NCBI GenBank assembly: GCA_039583875.1
Contig: CM077161.1
Location: 66,159,885-66,223,884 of the forward strand
Source: Platanthera guangdongensis
Taxonomy: Eukaryota > Streptophyta > Magnoliopsida > Asparagales > Orchidaceae
Length of the DNA: 64,000 bases
Direction of reading: 5' to 3'
Below, one piece after another: positions 22,861 through 34,305 of the stretch. How positions within the stretch are numbered: position 1 is the first letter of the stretch; each line of letters opens with the position of its first letter. A model generated the notes under the pieces. It was not told the origin of the DNA. It saw only the letters and a list, made by a program, of their open reading frames with translations, and ran no database searches. The translations under genes and the position numbers were made by a program.

Positions 22861-23788
22861 TTTTATTGCAGGTGAAAGACTATCCTACCACAGAGCAACA
22901 GTGGTATCTGGATAGTGGCTGTTCTAAACATATGACTGGAAATAAGGCCAACATAACTCATTACAAGTCTCCAATTGTGACCAGACTGAAGGCTATAGAC
23001 AAGTCAAGATTGGAGCTGTCACCTTCAGGAATGTTGCATATGTTAGTGGACTAAAGCATAACCTTATCTCCATAAGTCAGTTATGTGATGAAAGGTTTCA
23101 GGTATTATTATTTCTCTAGATAACCATATAATTTGACTGGCACTAGAGTAGGAAATATTTATATAGTTAACTTTAAATCTGCCGAAATAGAAGTATGTTT
23201 ATTTAATTTATCTAGCAATAACAATGACCTTTGGCATAAAAGATTAGGATATGTAAATTTGAAAGACATTACCAAATTATCTAGGGACAACCTTGTTATA
23301 GGATTGCCCTCTTTCCCCTACAAGAAGGAAAGCCTATGCAGGACTTGTCAATTAGGCAAGCAAAATAAAAATAGTTTAAAATCAATAAATAAAAGTGACT
23401 CACCCAGATCATTGTACTTGCTACATATGGACCTTTTTTACCCTATTGCAGTACAAAGTCTAGGAGGGAAATCTTATACTTTAGTGATTGTAGATGACTT
23501 CTCTAGATTCACTTAGGTATTCTTTTTGAGATCTAAGTCTGATAACTTCAAGGTTCTTACAGATTTTCTCAATAATATACAGATTGAGTACTCTACTCCA
23601 ATTGTACTGATCAGAAGTGATCATGATACTGAGTTTGAGTCTCTTCTTATGCAAGAGTTCTGTGAGAAGGAAGGTATTAGGCACTGCTTCTCAGCTCCTA
23701 TAACACCTCAACAAAATGGGGTAGCTAAAAGGAAGAATAGAACTCTAATTGAATCTGCAGGCACATTACTTGCAGATGCTCATTTTGT
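22861..23788 (+). pseudogene. Element X pol start: protease, GAG-pre-integrase, part of integrase
   Basis: Seen: the copia protease motif [13 protein letters not shown] (22903-22941), the pre-integrase zinc finger (WHKRLGYVN, CRTCQLGKQ), the integrase core ([48 protein letters not shown]) and then a sudden end at 23788, where the LTR of element I begins. There are frameshifts at about 23050-23130 and a stop at 23516. RT and RNase H are missing from the window; element I has removed or displaced them. Confidence 0.85.
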
Positions 23789-25807
23789 TGATGCGCGAAA
23801 ATAGCACCGCCTAGTTAACACGGAGGGAGTGTTCGATCTCGCGATAAGGAGAATAAGAGGATGAAGGTAGCATGGTTGAGGAGGAGAAGAGGAAGCTTCT
23901 GAGTGCTCGAGAGTGGAGCAAACGCTTGTTCGAGGGTTGTGGGGATAGAGGAGAGGTTTGCTGAGAGCAGCCGGGAAGGCTGATGACCAATGTAGGAGGT
24001 TGATCAGGAGCTGTCGAGCAGACGGTTACTCTGACGGTTGTTCTTACAGGTTGGTGTCGAGGGAGCTGAGCTTAGCTAAGAAGAAGAGAGGGGGCCACTA
24101 GCAGCGGCAACAGACTTCGCCCGCCGCGGCTTAAATGCCACTCTTGCGACGGGATTTCCTTTGATTAATATTGAGGGTTATAGCTTGCTAATACACCTTT
24201 ACAAGAAAGTAATAAAGGGGTACAAATGGGAAGCTGGCGGCTAAGGAAGGAATGCCAGAAGAGGCCGCGCGGACTGAAGAGCCAGGTCTGCAGGTCGCGT
24301 GCCTAAGGAAAGAAAAGAGACCGAGCGGACTAGGAACTGAGGCTGGCAGGCCGCGCGACTAAGGGCAGAGAGGAGGTGCAGACTGAGAAGAGGAGTCCGC
24401 AGGGGTTGAAGAGTTGAACATGCTGTGGGCTATCTTCAAGCGTGAGCGCCTTGGGGTCTCTCCACCTGACCTCCATGAGAGGTATGGGGGTCTATTTATA
24501 GGCCCGATGACGTAAAGGCATGTGGTGACGTTACCCCGGTGAGGCAGTAACTTGAGCGAGAATAGGATGGAGTCCGCCGAGTCCGCAATAGGCCGTGCGG
24601 ACTGGGGCTTGCTTCTGTAAATGGTCTTGATGTCACTGGGAAGAGTCTGCCCGGACTGAGTTGATCGAGCCTGCGCCAAGACTGTGTGGGTTGAGGGACT
24701 ATCTGCCTGCTACTGGGAAGCGGGAGATGGAAGCTATGTGGCGGGCTGCGAGGAGTATCCGCGGAGTCTGCCGTTACTGAACTGAGTGAGTGTTAAGGCT
24801 GCGAGCTAAAGGATTTCTGCCAAGTCCGCAGAGTCCGCAATAGGCCGAGCGGTCTGGGACTGCCTTGAGGTGATTCTACTTCTTGGTGGACTGGGAGGAG
24901 TCCGCCACTATTGATCGAGCCCGTGCCAAGACTGCGGGATGAGGAGAAGTTGACCCTGCTGTTGGAAAGAAGCGGGTTCTGGAGGTGAGGAATGGCGGGC
25001 TGCATAGCTAATCCGCTGAGTTCGCGGAGTCCGCCTTTGCTGACAAGCTGAGTCCGCCAATGTTGTTGAACGAAGAGGCTTGTTGCTGAGGAGATGGGTT
25101 TGTTCATCAAAGTAGGCGGACTGGAAGTTTTGACTGCACTTCGAGTCCGCCCAGCTTGCGATGAATGGGACATTGTGCTGGTCTTTGCGGGTAGCCGGGT
25201 AGTTGGAGCGTCTGCGCTCCTTAGGCGGAGTGAAGAGGCTGGTTGCTCATGCTGCTGGAGTCTGCCACTGTTGAACGCAACTTGCCGCACCTGATGGACG
25301 ACAAAGGATGGGCGACCTGTCGGACTGACGAGGTAGGCCGCGCATGTTGGCGAGGTGAAAAGTTGGGGTAGCTGGCTGGCGGTCTGGGGGCAGGTCGCCA
25401 CTTTTGATTGGCGGTTTGAGCGGTCTGGTCTTCTTAAAGAGCGATCTGCAGGAGCTGGCTGAGGGAGTCCAATTCCTGTAGAGGATGCGACTTGTTGCCA
25501 GCCTGGTCGGATAGGCATCCTTGTCCGGCAAAGGGGCACCTGTTGAGACAAGCTGCGGTTTAGCTGACAAGGAGCGCGGCCTGCAGGGGCGGACTACAGA
25601 AGCATCCCGCGGCCCCTACCGACTAGAGGAACAACGCGCGGCCTGGGCGGTCAGACCGCTGAGACCGCCCAAGTCGTGCAGCCTGAGCGGACAGGGAAAA
25701 AGCTGTCCGCCCAACCTAGTGTGTTGCGAACTCCAGGAGAAAACTAGAGCACGACGCGACTAGCGAGCTGGCCACCTTGGGAAGTATCGCCGATTTCGGG
25801 GTTAACA
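23789..25807 (-). repeat. Element I 3' LTR (minus-strand sense)
   Basis: It matches 29651-30938 over most of their shared length (for example TAGTTAACACGGAGGGAGTG and GGAGGAGAAGAGGAA). In minus sense it starts TGTTAACCCCG at 25807 and ends at the plus-strand TGATGCGCGAAAA (23789). A minus-strand TATA box TATAAATAG is at 24492-24500. AGTCCGC and its inverse GCGGACT occur more than a dozen times. The right border is inferred from a purine-rich minus-strand stretch (GTGCGGGGATTA) next to 25807. Confidence 0.7.
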
Positions 25808-27935
25808 TAATCCCCGCACTTTTTAAAGTTCAGTAGGGAACGTCGAAAAAGTTGGAGACCCACGAAAATCGTGATCCACCCCAATGGAAAGAGGAGGGGA
25901 CAAGGAGAGATAGAACCTGATGCTTCTCCTTAGGAGTTTGGTGATGCCTGTCTTTTTCTTGTAAAAGAAAAGTTAGTGTAGGCATCTATGGAAGGTACAT
26001 CTTGCGCGTACCTGAGTTTGTTTTTGCAAAATGAAGAAGATGCATATTTTACTGAGTTCTGGAAAAATGAAGGTGAGAAGAAAGTATAGAGGAACAATAA
26101 CTTGTAAGTACCTGAAAGGGTCTTGCAAGCACCTGTTATCCTCTACAAAAAGAAGAGTAAGCAATATGCATGAAAGGAAAAACAAGTTGCAAGTACCTGA
26201 AGAAAACTTGCAAGTGTTTGCTGGTTTCTACAAAAGAGAAGTTAGAAGCAAATATGGGAGTAAAGAGAGTCGCAAATACCTGAAGGAAACTTGCAGGTAT
26301 TTGCTGATCTCTACAAAATGAGAGTTAGAAGCAGATATAATATGTGGGAGTGGCTTGCAAGTACCTGTGAAGAAACTTGCAAGTATCTGCTGATCTCTGC
26401 AAAATGAGAGTTAGAAGCAGTCATAATATATGGGAGTAGTTTGCAAGTACCTGTGAAGTGGCTTCCAAGTGCCTGCTAATCACTGCAAAAAGAAGAGCGA
26501 GCAGCAGACATAATATATGAAAGATGGATGCAAGTACTTGTGAGGAGGCTTGCAGGTGTCTGCTACTCACTGCAAAGAGAAGAGTGAGCAGCAGACATAA
26601 TATAATGAACTAAGCTGCAAGTACCTGGATGAGGCTTGCAGGTGCCTGCTAACCACTGCAAAGAGAATAGTGAGCAGCAGACATAAAATAATGAGCTAAG
26701 ATACAAGTACCTGAGTGGAACTTGTGAATGCTAACTATTGATGAGATAAGGTCGATATGACTAAATAGCAGAGTAAATGCATGAGGAACTCTACCGATAA
26801 TTGAATGTAGATCAAACCAGAGAAGTGATCTTCTTACTATATTAGAGATGTCTTCAAAATGAAGTCTAGATCAATTAGTCGAATGTTGACTGTTGATATG
26901 ATAGGATGGATATGATCAGATTAGCAGAGAAGAAGTTTGATGCATTCTGTCAATCTGGACTAGATTCCAATAGTATTGCTTGATGATCAAGGAGAGTTAG
27001 ATTCCTTGATCAGTATTTGATGCCATTAGCATTTGATAAGAGTAATGAAGAGCTTATATAAGTAGAGAGATTGTAAGTCATCATCTGATAGAGCTTTGAG
27101 CAAGCAATGCATATAAGATGAGCATAAGCAAAGTGAATGTCTACTAATCCTTTTGGTAGGTCGGATTTAACGTGTTCACCTGTAAAAAAGGCAGTTGATA
27201 ACAAAGGGGACTAGCTATACTCCCTTGACAGAGCACAAAAGGGAGACATGCGCAAAATCCTAAGAAGGAAGCGGCAGATGCACTGCTCTCTTGCCTCGGG
27301 TACAATCATCACTGATCAATGAGACTAGTTGCGCCAAGTGGCCTAAAGCATTGCTTGTCTGTGGAAAGATCAGTGGAATTGTGGATCCCACGAAGGCACG
27401 GATTGAGAGTACCATAGAGTGTTCAGCCATCATAATTGTGAGATGATCGAAGAGGCAAGGCTATGCTTGATCGCCATTACTTTCCAAGCAAAGATCATTG
27501 TAACTGTTACGTATCCTTTGAGAAGCACAGCAGAGCTAACACATGGGGCTCCCCTAGAGCACACTCTATGTTAGATGCCGGCTAGGATTCGAAGTCTGAA
27601 GCCCAACATCGTAGATTGAACGGCTCCCACTGCACATACGTGAACATCCCCACTGTATGTGGTCATAGCAGTTGTGCTAGAGAACAATCTACGGAGGGAG
27701 AAATCAAGACTTGGTGATATCTCATTAGTTCAGCGATCTCTTTGGCAAAGAGAAAAATGGAGGAAGAAGTATTACAAGAAGGGAACTGTGTTAGTATGAG
27801 ATCCCTGATGAAATATTTATTGAAAAGCAAGAATGAACACTTAGAAGTGTTTTGTAAAGAAAATATTTGAAAGAGCAGGAGTAAGAGTAACCAGTCATGG
27901 TTATGAAAAAATGTTGAAGAACTATGAAGTCCTTT
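25808..27935 (-). other. Element I internal non-coding region
   Basis: About 2.1 kb between gag and the 3' LTR, where autonomous elements would have pol. It holds a minisatellite (26095-26715) and otherwise only short frames without recognised domains. No protease, RT or integrase motif is seen on either strand, which supports a gag-only element. Confidence 0.65.
26095..26715. repeat. Minisatellite, about 8 units of 85-88 bp
   Basis: Units begin with CAAGTACCTG or a near copy at about 26108, 26190, 26275, 26357, 26445, 26531, 26619 and 26704. Each contains a second GCTTGCARGTRYCTGCT and a GTGAGCAGCAGACATAATATA-like tail. The two CTTGCAAGT-type blocks in a unit are inverted-symmetric (ACTTGCAAGT). 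Confidence 0.8.
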
Positions 27936-27941
27936 GTCGGC

Positions 27942-29500
27942 TTAGAATAGTCTTCCAAGAGCTCCCTCGTCATCGGCATCGAAGGTTTCAATGGCTTTGC
28001 TAACAACGAGGAGAGGGGGCTCTTCGACTAGGCTCACTCCTCCTGAGCTGCAAGGAATGTCTACAACTTCTTTGCCCTTTGAGGTTGCTGGATTAGGGCG
28101 ATCTTCTTTGGGAAACAGGTCACGCATCATACCCTACTAGAGAATCCTTTGCACCAGTTGGTGGAGTGCTCTACAGTTCTCAGTCAGGTGGCCTGACTCT
28201 TTGTGGAATTTGCAATATAGATCAGAGTCTCTAGATCTTTGATCAGCTGGTCGATAAGGCCTTTTACAGTTAGCCATATCCTTCATGACTTGGCTTACTT
28301 GCAGCATGACTTCATCTAGTTCGGACTCATGCAAGTCATTGCCTTGCTGTTGATAAACTGCAGCTATTTGAGAAGATGGAGTTGGTGGTAGTAGCAGTTG
28401 ATCTTGAGCACGATCATGGCTCGAGAAAGGATATCGATGGCATTGAAATCTTCTTTCCCTTCTTGAGTGAGTTGGGAAATCTTTGCGGGGTGATCTCGGA
28501 GGCTGCTTGTGAGAAGGAGAGTCTTTCTCTGATAGAAGCCTGGAGACGAAGCCTGTGTTGCTCTTTTCGCCTCGGATGTACGAGTTGGCTAGATCAATCA
28601 ACTCTTGGTACGTTCTTGGTGCACGGACATTGGCTTCAAACTTGAGCGTCCCTTCACAAAGACCGTGGATAAGAGCCACTCGAAACATTTCGTGGTCAGC
28701 AATCTCGATGTCCAAGATTTCTCTCTGGAATCGATCAACGAACTGAGACCAAGTTTCGTTCCCATGCTGCTTGATTCTCAAAGAGGGCTTTTGGACTACC
28801 CTTTCTCTTGGTTGAGGTAGAGAATCTGAGAAAGAACTCCCTTCGCAGATCAGCAAAGAAAGTAATTGAGTGAGGACGAAGACCATAGAACCAGTCCCTC
28901 ACTTGCCCATCAAAGGTTGTGACAAGGATCTTGCACTTAGTTGCATCTAAAAGAGTTTTGAGAGCAATGGCCGATTCGAAGGATTGAAGATGCTTCACTA
29001 GATCAGTCTCCCCAGTGTAGATTGACAATCGCGACTCTCTAAAGTTAGCGGGAGCAGGTTCATAACGAACATTCTATGGAAACGGCGAAGGCTCTTCCTG
29101 CTCTCCTACAGCATAGGGATAAAAGGGAGCATAAGCTGCAGCTGCAAAAGAAGTAGGAGGATAAAAGGGACAAGTTGTTGCAGGAGTAAAGGTAGGAGTT
29201 GAAGGGTAGGGATGACTTCCCTGAAAGTTGAGAAATCCTGCAGGACTTCCCCGGGTTGCTTCACGAAAGAAGTTTTAGCGAGCAGCAAACTCTTCATCTT
29301 GAGGTCGAAAAGGGGCTGCATGCCCTTACGGGAAGGTTGTTGTGTAAGGAGGATAGACCGGTGAATAAGCTGGAGGATAAGCTTGTTGATGCTCCAATGT
29401 TGATGCTAGATTGATCGGAGCAGCTGGAGCTGATGCAGGTTGTATCTACAACTAGTGGGTGATTGTAGCAAGAATTTGGTTGATTGCTTGGAATTGCTGA
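27942..29500 (-). pseudogene. Element I gag (Ty3/gypsy Tat-like), frameshifted
   Basis: On the minus strand: an N-terminal stretch near 29480-29530 (EAFEQVCRENAQQFQAINQI), a Pro/Gln/Ala-rich region, then the Tat-type capsid region (YTGETDLVKHLQSFESAIAL, VRDWFYGLRPHSITFFADL) in one frame to about 28800. It continues in another frame with NETWSQFVDRFQREILDI, ALIHGLCEGTLKFEAN and the CCHC-like knuckle YCKFHKESGHLTENCRALHQL (near 28150-28215). A TAG at about 28137 is followed by 60 more in-frame residues. Tat gags characteristically have this C-x-FH-x-GH-x-C knuckle. There is one frameshift and at least two stops. Pol is absent, so the element could move only with help from an autonomous relative. 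Confidence 0.8.
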
Positions 29501-29650
29501 GCATTCTCACGACACACTTGCTCAAAGGCCTCCCAGAGAGGATCATCTCTGGGACTTTATTGATCAAGGTTCTCGGCTGAATGATGATCTGATATGGCTA
29601 ACTGTCGTTGTTCACCGTCTGTTCGGATCTGAAGGTCGTGTGTTAACTAT

Positions 29651-30938
29651 TGATACACGAAAATGGCACCTCCTAGTTAACACGGAGGGAGTGTTTGATC
29701 TCGCGGGCAAGGAGAAGAAGAGGATGAAGGTTGCAGGGTTGAGGAGGAGAAGAGGAAACTTCTGAGTGCTCGAGAGTAGAGCAAACGCTTCTTTGAGGGT
29801 TGCGGGGATAGAGGAGAGTTTTGCTGAAAGCAGCCGGGAAGGATGATGAATAATTGAGGAGGTTGATCAGGAGTTGTCCAGCAGAAGGTTACTCTGACGG
29901 TTGTTCTTGCAGGTTGGTGTCGAGGGAGCTGAGCTGAGCTAAGAAGAAGAAGAGAGGGGGCCGCTAGCAGCGGCAACAACAGACTTCGCCCGCCGTGTCT
30001 TAAATTCCACTCTTGCGACGGGCTTTCCTTTGATTAATATTGAGGGTTACAGCTTTCTAATACACCTTTACAAGAAAGCAATAAAGGGGTACAAATGGGA
30101 AGCTGGCGGCTAAGGAAGTAATGCTAGAAGAGGTCGCGCGGACTGAAGAGCCAGCTCGGCAGGCCGCGCGACTAAGGAAAGAAAAGAAACCGCGCGGTCC
30201 TGGATTTGAGGCCGGCAGGCCGCGCTACTAAGTGCAGCGAGGAGGTGCGGACTGAGAAGAGGCGTCTGCAGGGGTTAAAGAGTTGAACTTGTTGTGGGAT
30301 GTCTTCAAGCGTGAGCACCTTGGGGTCTCTCCACCTGACCTCCATGAGAGGTATGGGGGTCTATTTATAGGCCCGATGAGGTAACGGCTTGCGGTGACGT
30401 TACCCCCTGTGAGGAAGTAACTTGAGTGAGAAGAGGATGGAGTCTGCCGAGTCCGCAACAGGCCGTGCGGACTGGGGCTTGCTTCTGGAAATGGTCCTGA
30501 TGGCATTGTGAAGAGTTTGCCCGGACTGAGCTGATCGAGCCCGCGCCAAGATTGTGCGGGCTGAGGGACTATCTGCCTGCTGATGGGAAGCTGGAGCTGG
30601 AAGCTATGTGGCGGGCTGCGAGGAGTATCCGCGGAGTCCGCCGCTGCTGAACTGAGCGAGGGCTAAGGCTGCGAGCTGAAGGATATCTGTCGAGTCCGCA
30701 TAGTCTGCAAGAGGCCGAGCGGTCTGGGACTGTCTTGAGGTAATTCTTCTACCTGGTGGACTGGGAGGAGTCCACCACTACTGATCGTGCCCGCGGCAGG
30801 ACTGCGGGCTGAGGAGAAGTTGACCCTGCTGTTGGAAAGAAGCGGGTGCTGGAGGTGAGGAATGGAGGGCTGCATAGTGAATCTGCTGAGTCCGTGGAGT
30901 TCGCCTTTGCTGACAAGCTGAGTCCACCAATGTTGTTG
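29651..30938 (-). repeat. Element I 5' LTR, truncated
   Basis: It starts TGATACACGAAAATGGC and follows 23789-25110 closely, with the same minus-strand TATA box (30361-30369) and AGTCCGC motifs. It stops inside the LTR at about 30938, after CCACCAATGTTGTTG, where the RNase H region of element C starts abruptly. The outer 0.7 kb of this LTR is missing. The junction is therefore a deletion or recombination scar, not a clean insertion. Confidence 0.75.
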
Positions 30939-32641
30939 TATGAAGGTGTATTCCTCGAGGAACTCCATCCACCTTCGTTGTCGCATATTGAAATCTTTCT
31001 GATCCAACAAATATTTGAGCCACTTATGGTCCGTGAATATATCCACCTTCACGCCATATATATAATGACATCACAGTTTAAGTGCAAAAATCACCGCCAC
31101 CAACTCCAAGTTGTAGACGGGATAGTTCCGTTCATGCACTTTCAACTAGCGTCAGCCATAAGTGATTACCTTTCCGAATTGAAGAAGAACGCAGCCTAAG
31201 CCACTCCTTGATGCATCATTGTAGATTTCAAAGGCATCCGAACCACATGGCGATGTCAAGATTGGCGCAGTGGTCAATCGACTCTTCGGCTCTTCAAAAG
31301 CTCGCGCACACTCCGGCATCCAAATGAACTTCTGATCCTTCCACGTTAGTGTGGTAAGAGGCAAAGGGATCCGTGAGAAGTTTTCTACAAAACATCTATA
31401 GTGGTCTGCCAGTCCAAGGAAACTCCTGACTTCGGCCACAAAAGACAACACTGGCCACTCCCGAATGGCTTTTATCTTTGACGGATCCACTGCAATGCCC
31501 TCTCCACTCACCACATGGCCAAGAAAAGCCACTGACGACAGTCAAAACTCACACTTTGAGAACTTGACATAGAGCTTATTTCTCCTCAGGGTGTGCAACA
31601 CCATTCTTAAATGGTTCTCATGATCTTCTTTCGACTGAGAGGACACCAAGATGTCATCAATGAAGACGATCACAAACAAATCCAAGTACTCTCGAAACGT
31701 TCGATGCATTAAGTCCATGAACAATTATGGCGCATTATATAGCCCAAACGGCATTACAGTGAACACATAATGACCGTAGCATGTTCCAAACGCTGTCTTG
31801 GGAATGTCACCTTCCCGAATCCTCAACTTGTAGTACCCAGACTTCAAGTATAGTTTCGAATAGACGGTTGATCCCACTAGCTGATCAAACAAGTCATCAA
31901 TTCGAGGTAGGGGATACCTGTTCTTCTCTGTCAGCTTATTTAACTCGTGATAGTCGATGCACAACCGCAAGATACCGTCGTCCTTCTTCACAAAGAGAAC
32001 AGGTGCGCTCCAAGGTGACATACTTGGGCGTATATACCCCTGTTCCAGCAACTCTTGTAGTTGCACTTTCAGTTCCTCCATTTCCTTTGGCGCTATTCGA
32101 TATGGCGAGCGGGCCACAAGTTTTTCTCCTAGCACTACAAGAGTTGCAAAATCTGACACAATCGGAACATCTCTCACACTAGCTTTTGGCTCAATAGCCT
32201 CAATAAGCGTGAAGAACAACTCCACACCTTTCCAAACTACCTTGACCACTTGGAGAGCAGACATCAATGACTGGCTCGATCCTCGCATACCAGTAAATTT
32301 AGTCTCTCGTTCGATATTCTGCCCCAGTGTGACCTCCTTTGAATTTCAATCTATATAGGCGCATTGCTCTGAGAGTTAGTCCATACCAAAGATCACATCA
32401 AATTCTGATATCGGCAGCATAAATGTTTCTAATCCGAAATCCTGACTTCCTATTTGTACCTCCACAAAGCAAGCTCTATCAGCATGCATCACACATCTGT
32501 TCGGTAACAACACCTTCACACTATCTACCACCATACTAATCGGCACACCGATCCGTGACACAAAATCCACAGATAGAAACGAATGTGAAGCACCCGTATC
32601 AAACAGTGCTCTTGCCGGATAGTCCCGAATCAGGACAAAGC
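30939..32641 (-). pseudogene. Element C protease, reverse transcriptase and partial RNase H, broken
   Basis: Seen in order on the minus strand: protease ([25 protein letters not shown]), then RT ([78 protein letters not shown]) and RNase H ([54 protein letters not shown]). Stops occur at about 32350, 31740, 31535 and 31150. A deletion relative to B removes the [13 protein letters not shown] block near 32125. The sequence ends at 30938 against the truncated LTR of element I. Confidence 0.85.
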
Positions 32642-32720
32642 CTAAGACAAACATATCATACACAATCTATATACAAGGTATGAAATACCAAAAGCAATAA
32701 CAAAGTATCTTAACTCGTAC
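32642..32720 (-). other. Candidate intron at the gag-protease joint of element C (79 nt)
   Basis: On the minus strand it begins GTACGAG and ends GTCTTAG, at the same codon position as in B and F. Removing it keeps gag and protease in frame. Its length and inner sequence differ from the B and F copies, while the ends and position are kept. Confidence 0.65.
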
Positions 32721-33256
32721 CTATGACAACGTCACTTTGCTTGATGGCCACCTGTTGGTCAAGATTATATACCCGGGGTTGTGCCTGGGATGCAGAGGAC
32801 TCTGCCACTGCCTTTCCCTTTTCTGTATAAGACACTACTGTCTTCTTCTCACCCTTAGGTGGTCCAACCCGACATTCACTAGCTATATGACCCACCTTAC
32901 CACAGGTATAGAAAGCACGAGGGTCTTGCCTAGAAGTTTATCCAGATGCAACACTCGAGGGAGCCTGTGAAGAAGACCTGGCTCTCTTGCCCCACTTCCT
33001 TCAGTAGTTTGACTTTCACGGGTGCGGCGCTGGAACTCAGGCTTTGTCACAGCCAAGTCCCTTTTGCCTTTTACCTGCTTCATGTCCTTCTCCAACGCAT
33101 GAGCCGTATCAACCAACGCTTGAAACCTCTGGTTCACCGAACTCGAGAGTAGGAATCTCAACTAATCCCGCAACCCTTCATAGAACCTATTGGTTTTACG
33201 CTCTTTGTCAGCAAAGATTGTTCCTGCATAGCGTCCCAACCTTGTAAACTAATGCA
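32721..33256 (-). pseudogene. Element C gag, 3' part
   Basis: It continues gag after the G insertion: TNRFYEGLRD, LRFLLSSSVNQRFQALVDTAHALEKDMKQVKGKRDLAVTK (split here for length: LRFLLSSSVN at about 33160), a basic stretch shifted in frame near 33010, and a knuckle remnant where the first Cys pair is altered (plus-strand region about 32885-32915). It ends with QPRVYNLDQQVAIKQSDVV at the intron-like joint. Stops are near 33245 and 33165, plus at least one frameshift. Confidence 0.8.
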
Positions 33257-34163
33257 AGTAGTGAAAGATATGGTACCTAAACACCTAGAGGGGGGGTGAA
33301 TAGGTGACCAAAACCTTTTTTGACTTTTGTTTGGCAGCACAACAGTTTTTCACTGATTACTACAGCTAACAGCAAATACAGAAATTAAGCATTCAATTCA
33401 CAGCACAGCACAGCACAGAAGACACACTAATTTTATAGTGGTTCCCCAATCTTTGGGTACATCCACTTTCCCCCTTCGCCTATCTAGCAGTGTACTAGAT
33501 TCGGCCAAACTTCTCCACTAGCTCAGAACCCAACAAGGTTCCTACCTCAGGCCCAAAGCCTTACACTCAGCCAAAAGGCCTACACTCAGCCACCCAGGCC
33601 TACACTCAGCCAATCAAGGCTTACACTCAGCCAATTAAAGGCCTACACTCAGAGTTCTTCAACTCCTACACTCAGGCACCAAGCCCTACCCTCAGCCTTT
33701 ATAAAATAGGCTTACAATCACTCAGATCCAATGGATCTTACAAGTTTAAAATAGAAATTACAAATGCTAACTCTACAACTCAGAAAGGATGAGAGGAGTT
33801 GAGAGTTTCTTGAAGAGTTCTTGGAAGAACTCAGCTTGATCCAAACTGACTTAGCTTTCTTCAAAGCTTCTTGAGTAGAACTGAATTAGTCTGAATCTAC
33901 TGCAGTTGATCCTTGATCTCTGCTTCTTGAAATCCAGATGACTCTGAATTGTTCTTCTCAGCCTTAGTTCCAAAGACTGAATCCTTGGTTGGAGCTCTCT
34001 CTCTCCAACTACTTAGATCTGCAGTTGGACTGCCTGATCTTCTTGTGTTGATCCTCTATGTATCACTTCTTGATTTAATCTGATCAACCACTTCAGTTAT
34101 TCTCACAACATGTAATGATAATGAACAACCTTCTATATATATTTTTCTGTAAACTATGGGGGC

Positions 34164-34172
34164 CTATTTATA
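34164..34172 (-). promoter_or_regulatory. TATA box of element G 3' LTR
   Basis: TATAAATAG on the minus strand, about 155 bp downstream (element sense) of the last GTGTCGACAC copy and 0.9 kb before the LTR end. The identical site in the 5' LTR is at 45145-45153, and it would drive the genomic RNA. Confidence 0.7.
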
Positions 34173-34305
34173 GGCTTCCTTCATGGTAACCGGCTGGTCC
34201 GGTTCATAACAGACTTCTGACTTCTCTAACAGTTGATGTAGACCGGCTGGATCGGCAGCTGTCATGTCAACCAGTCACTTCTTGAAATTCTCTAACTGTC
34301 AGTTA

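Noticed and set aside
22830..22868. A 39-nt intron at the gag-pol border of X (donor AAG/GTAACC, acceptor TTGCAG)
   Set aside because: Too short for plant splicing, and the donor is not kept in G, H and E. Only the acceptor-like part is retained as a finding.
24793..25570. A 252-codon frame in the LTR of element I
   Set aside because: It is in the repeat-rich LTR with GTCCGC motifs, is not kept open in the second LTR, and has no family pattern.
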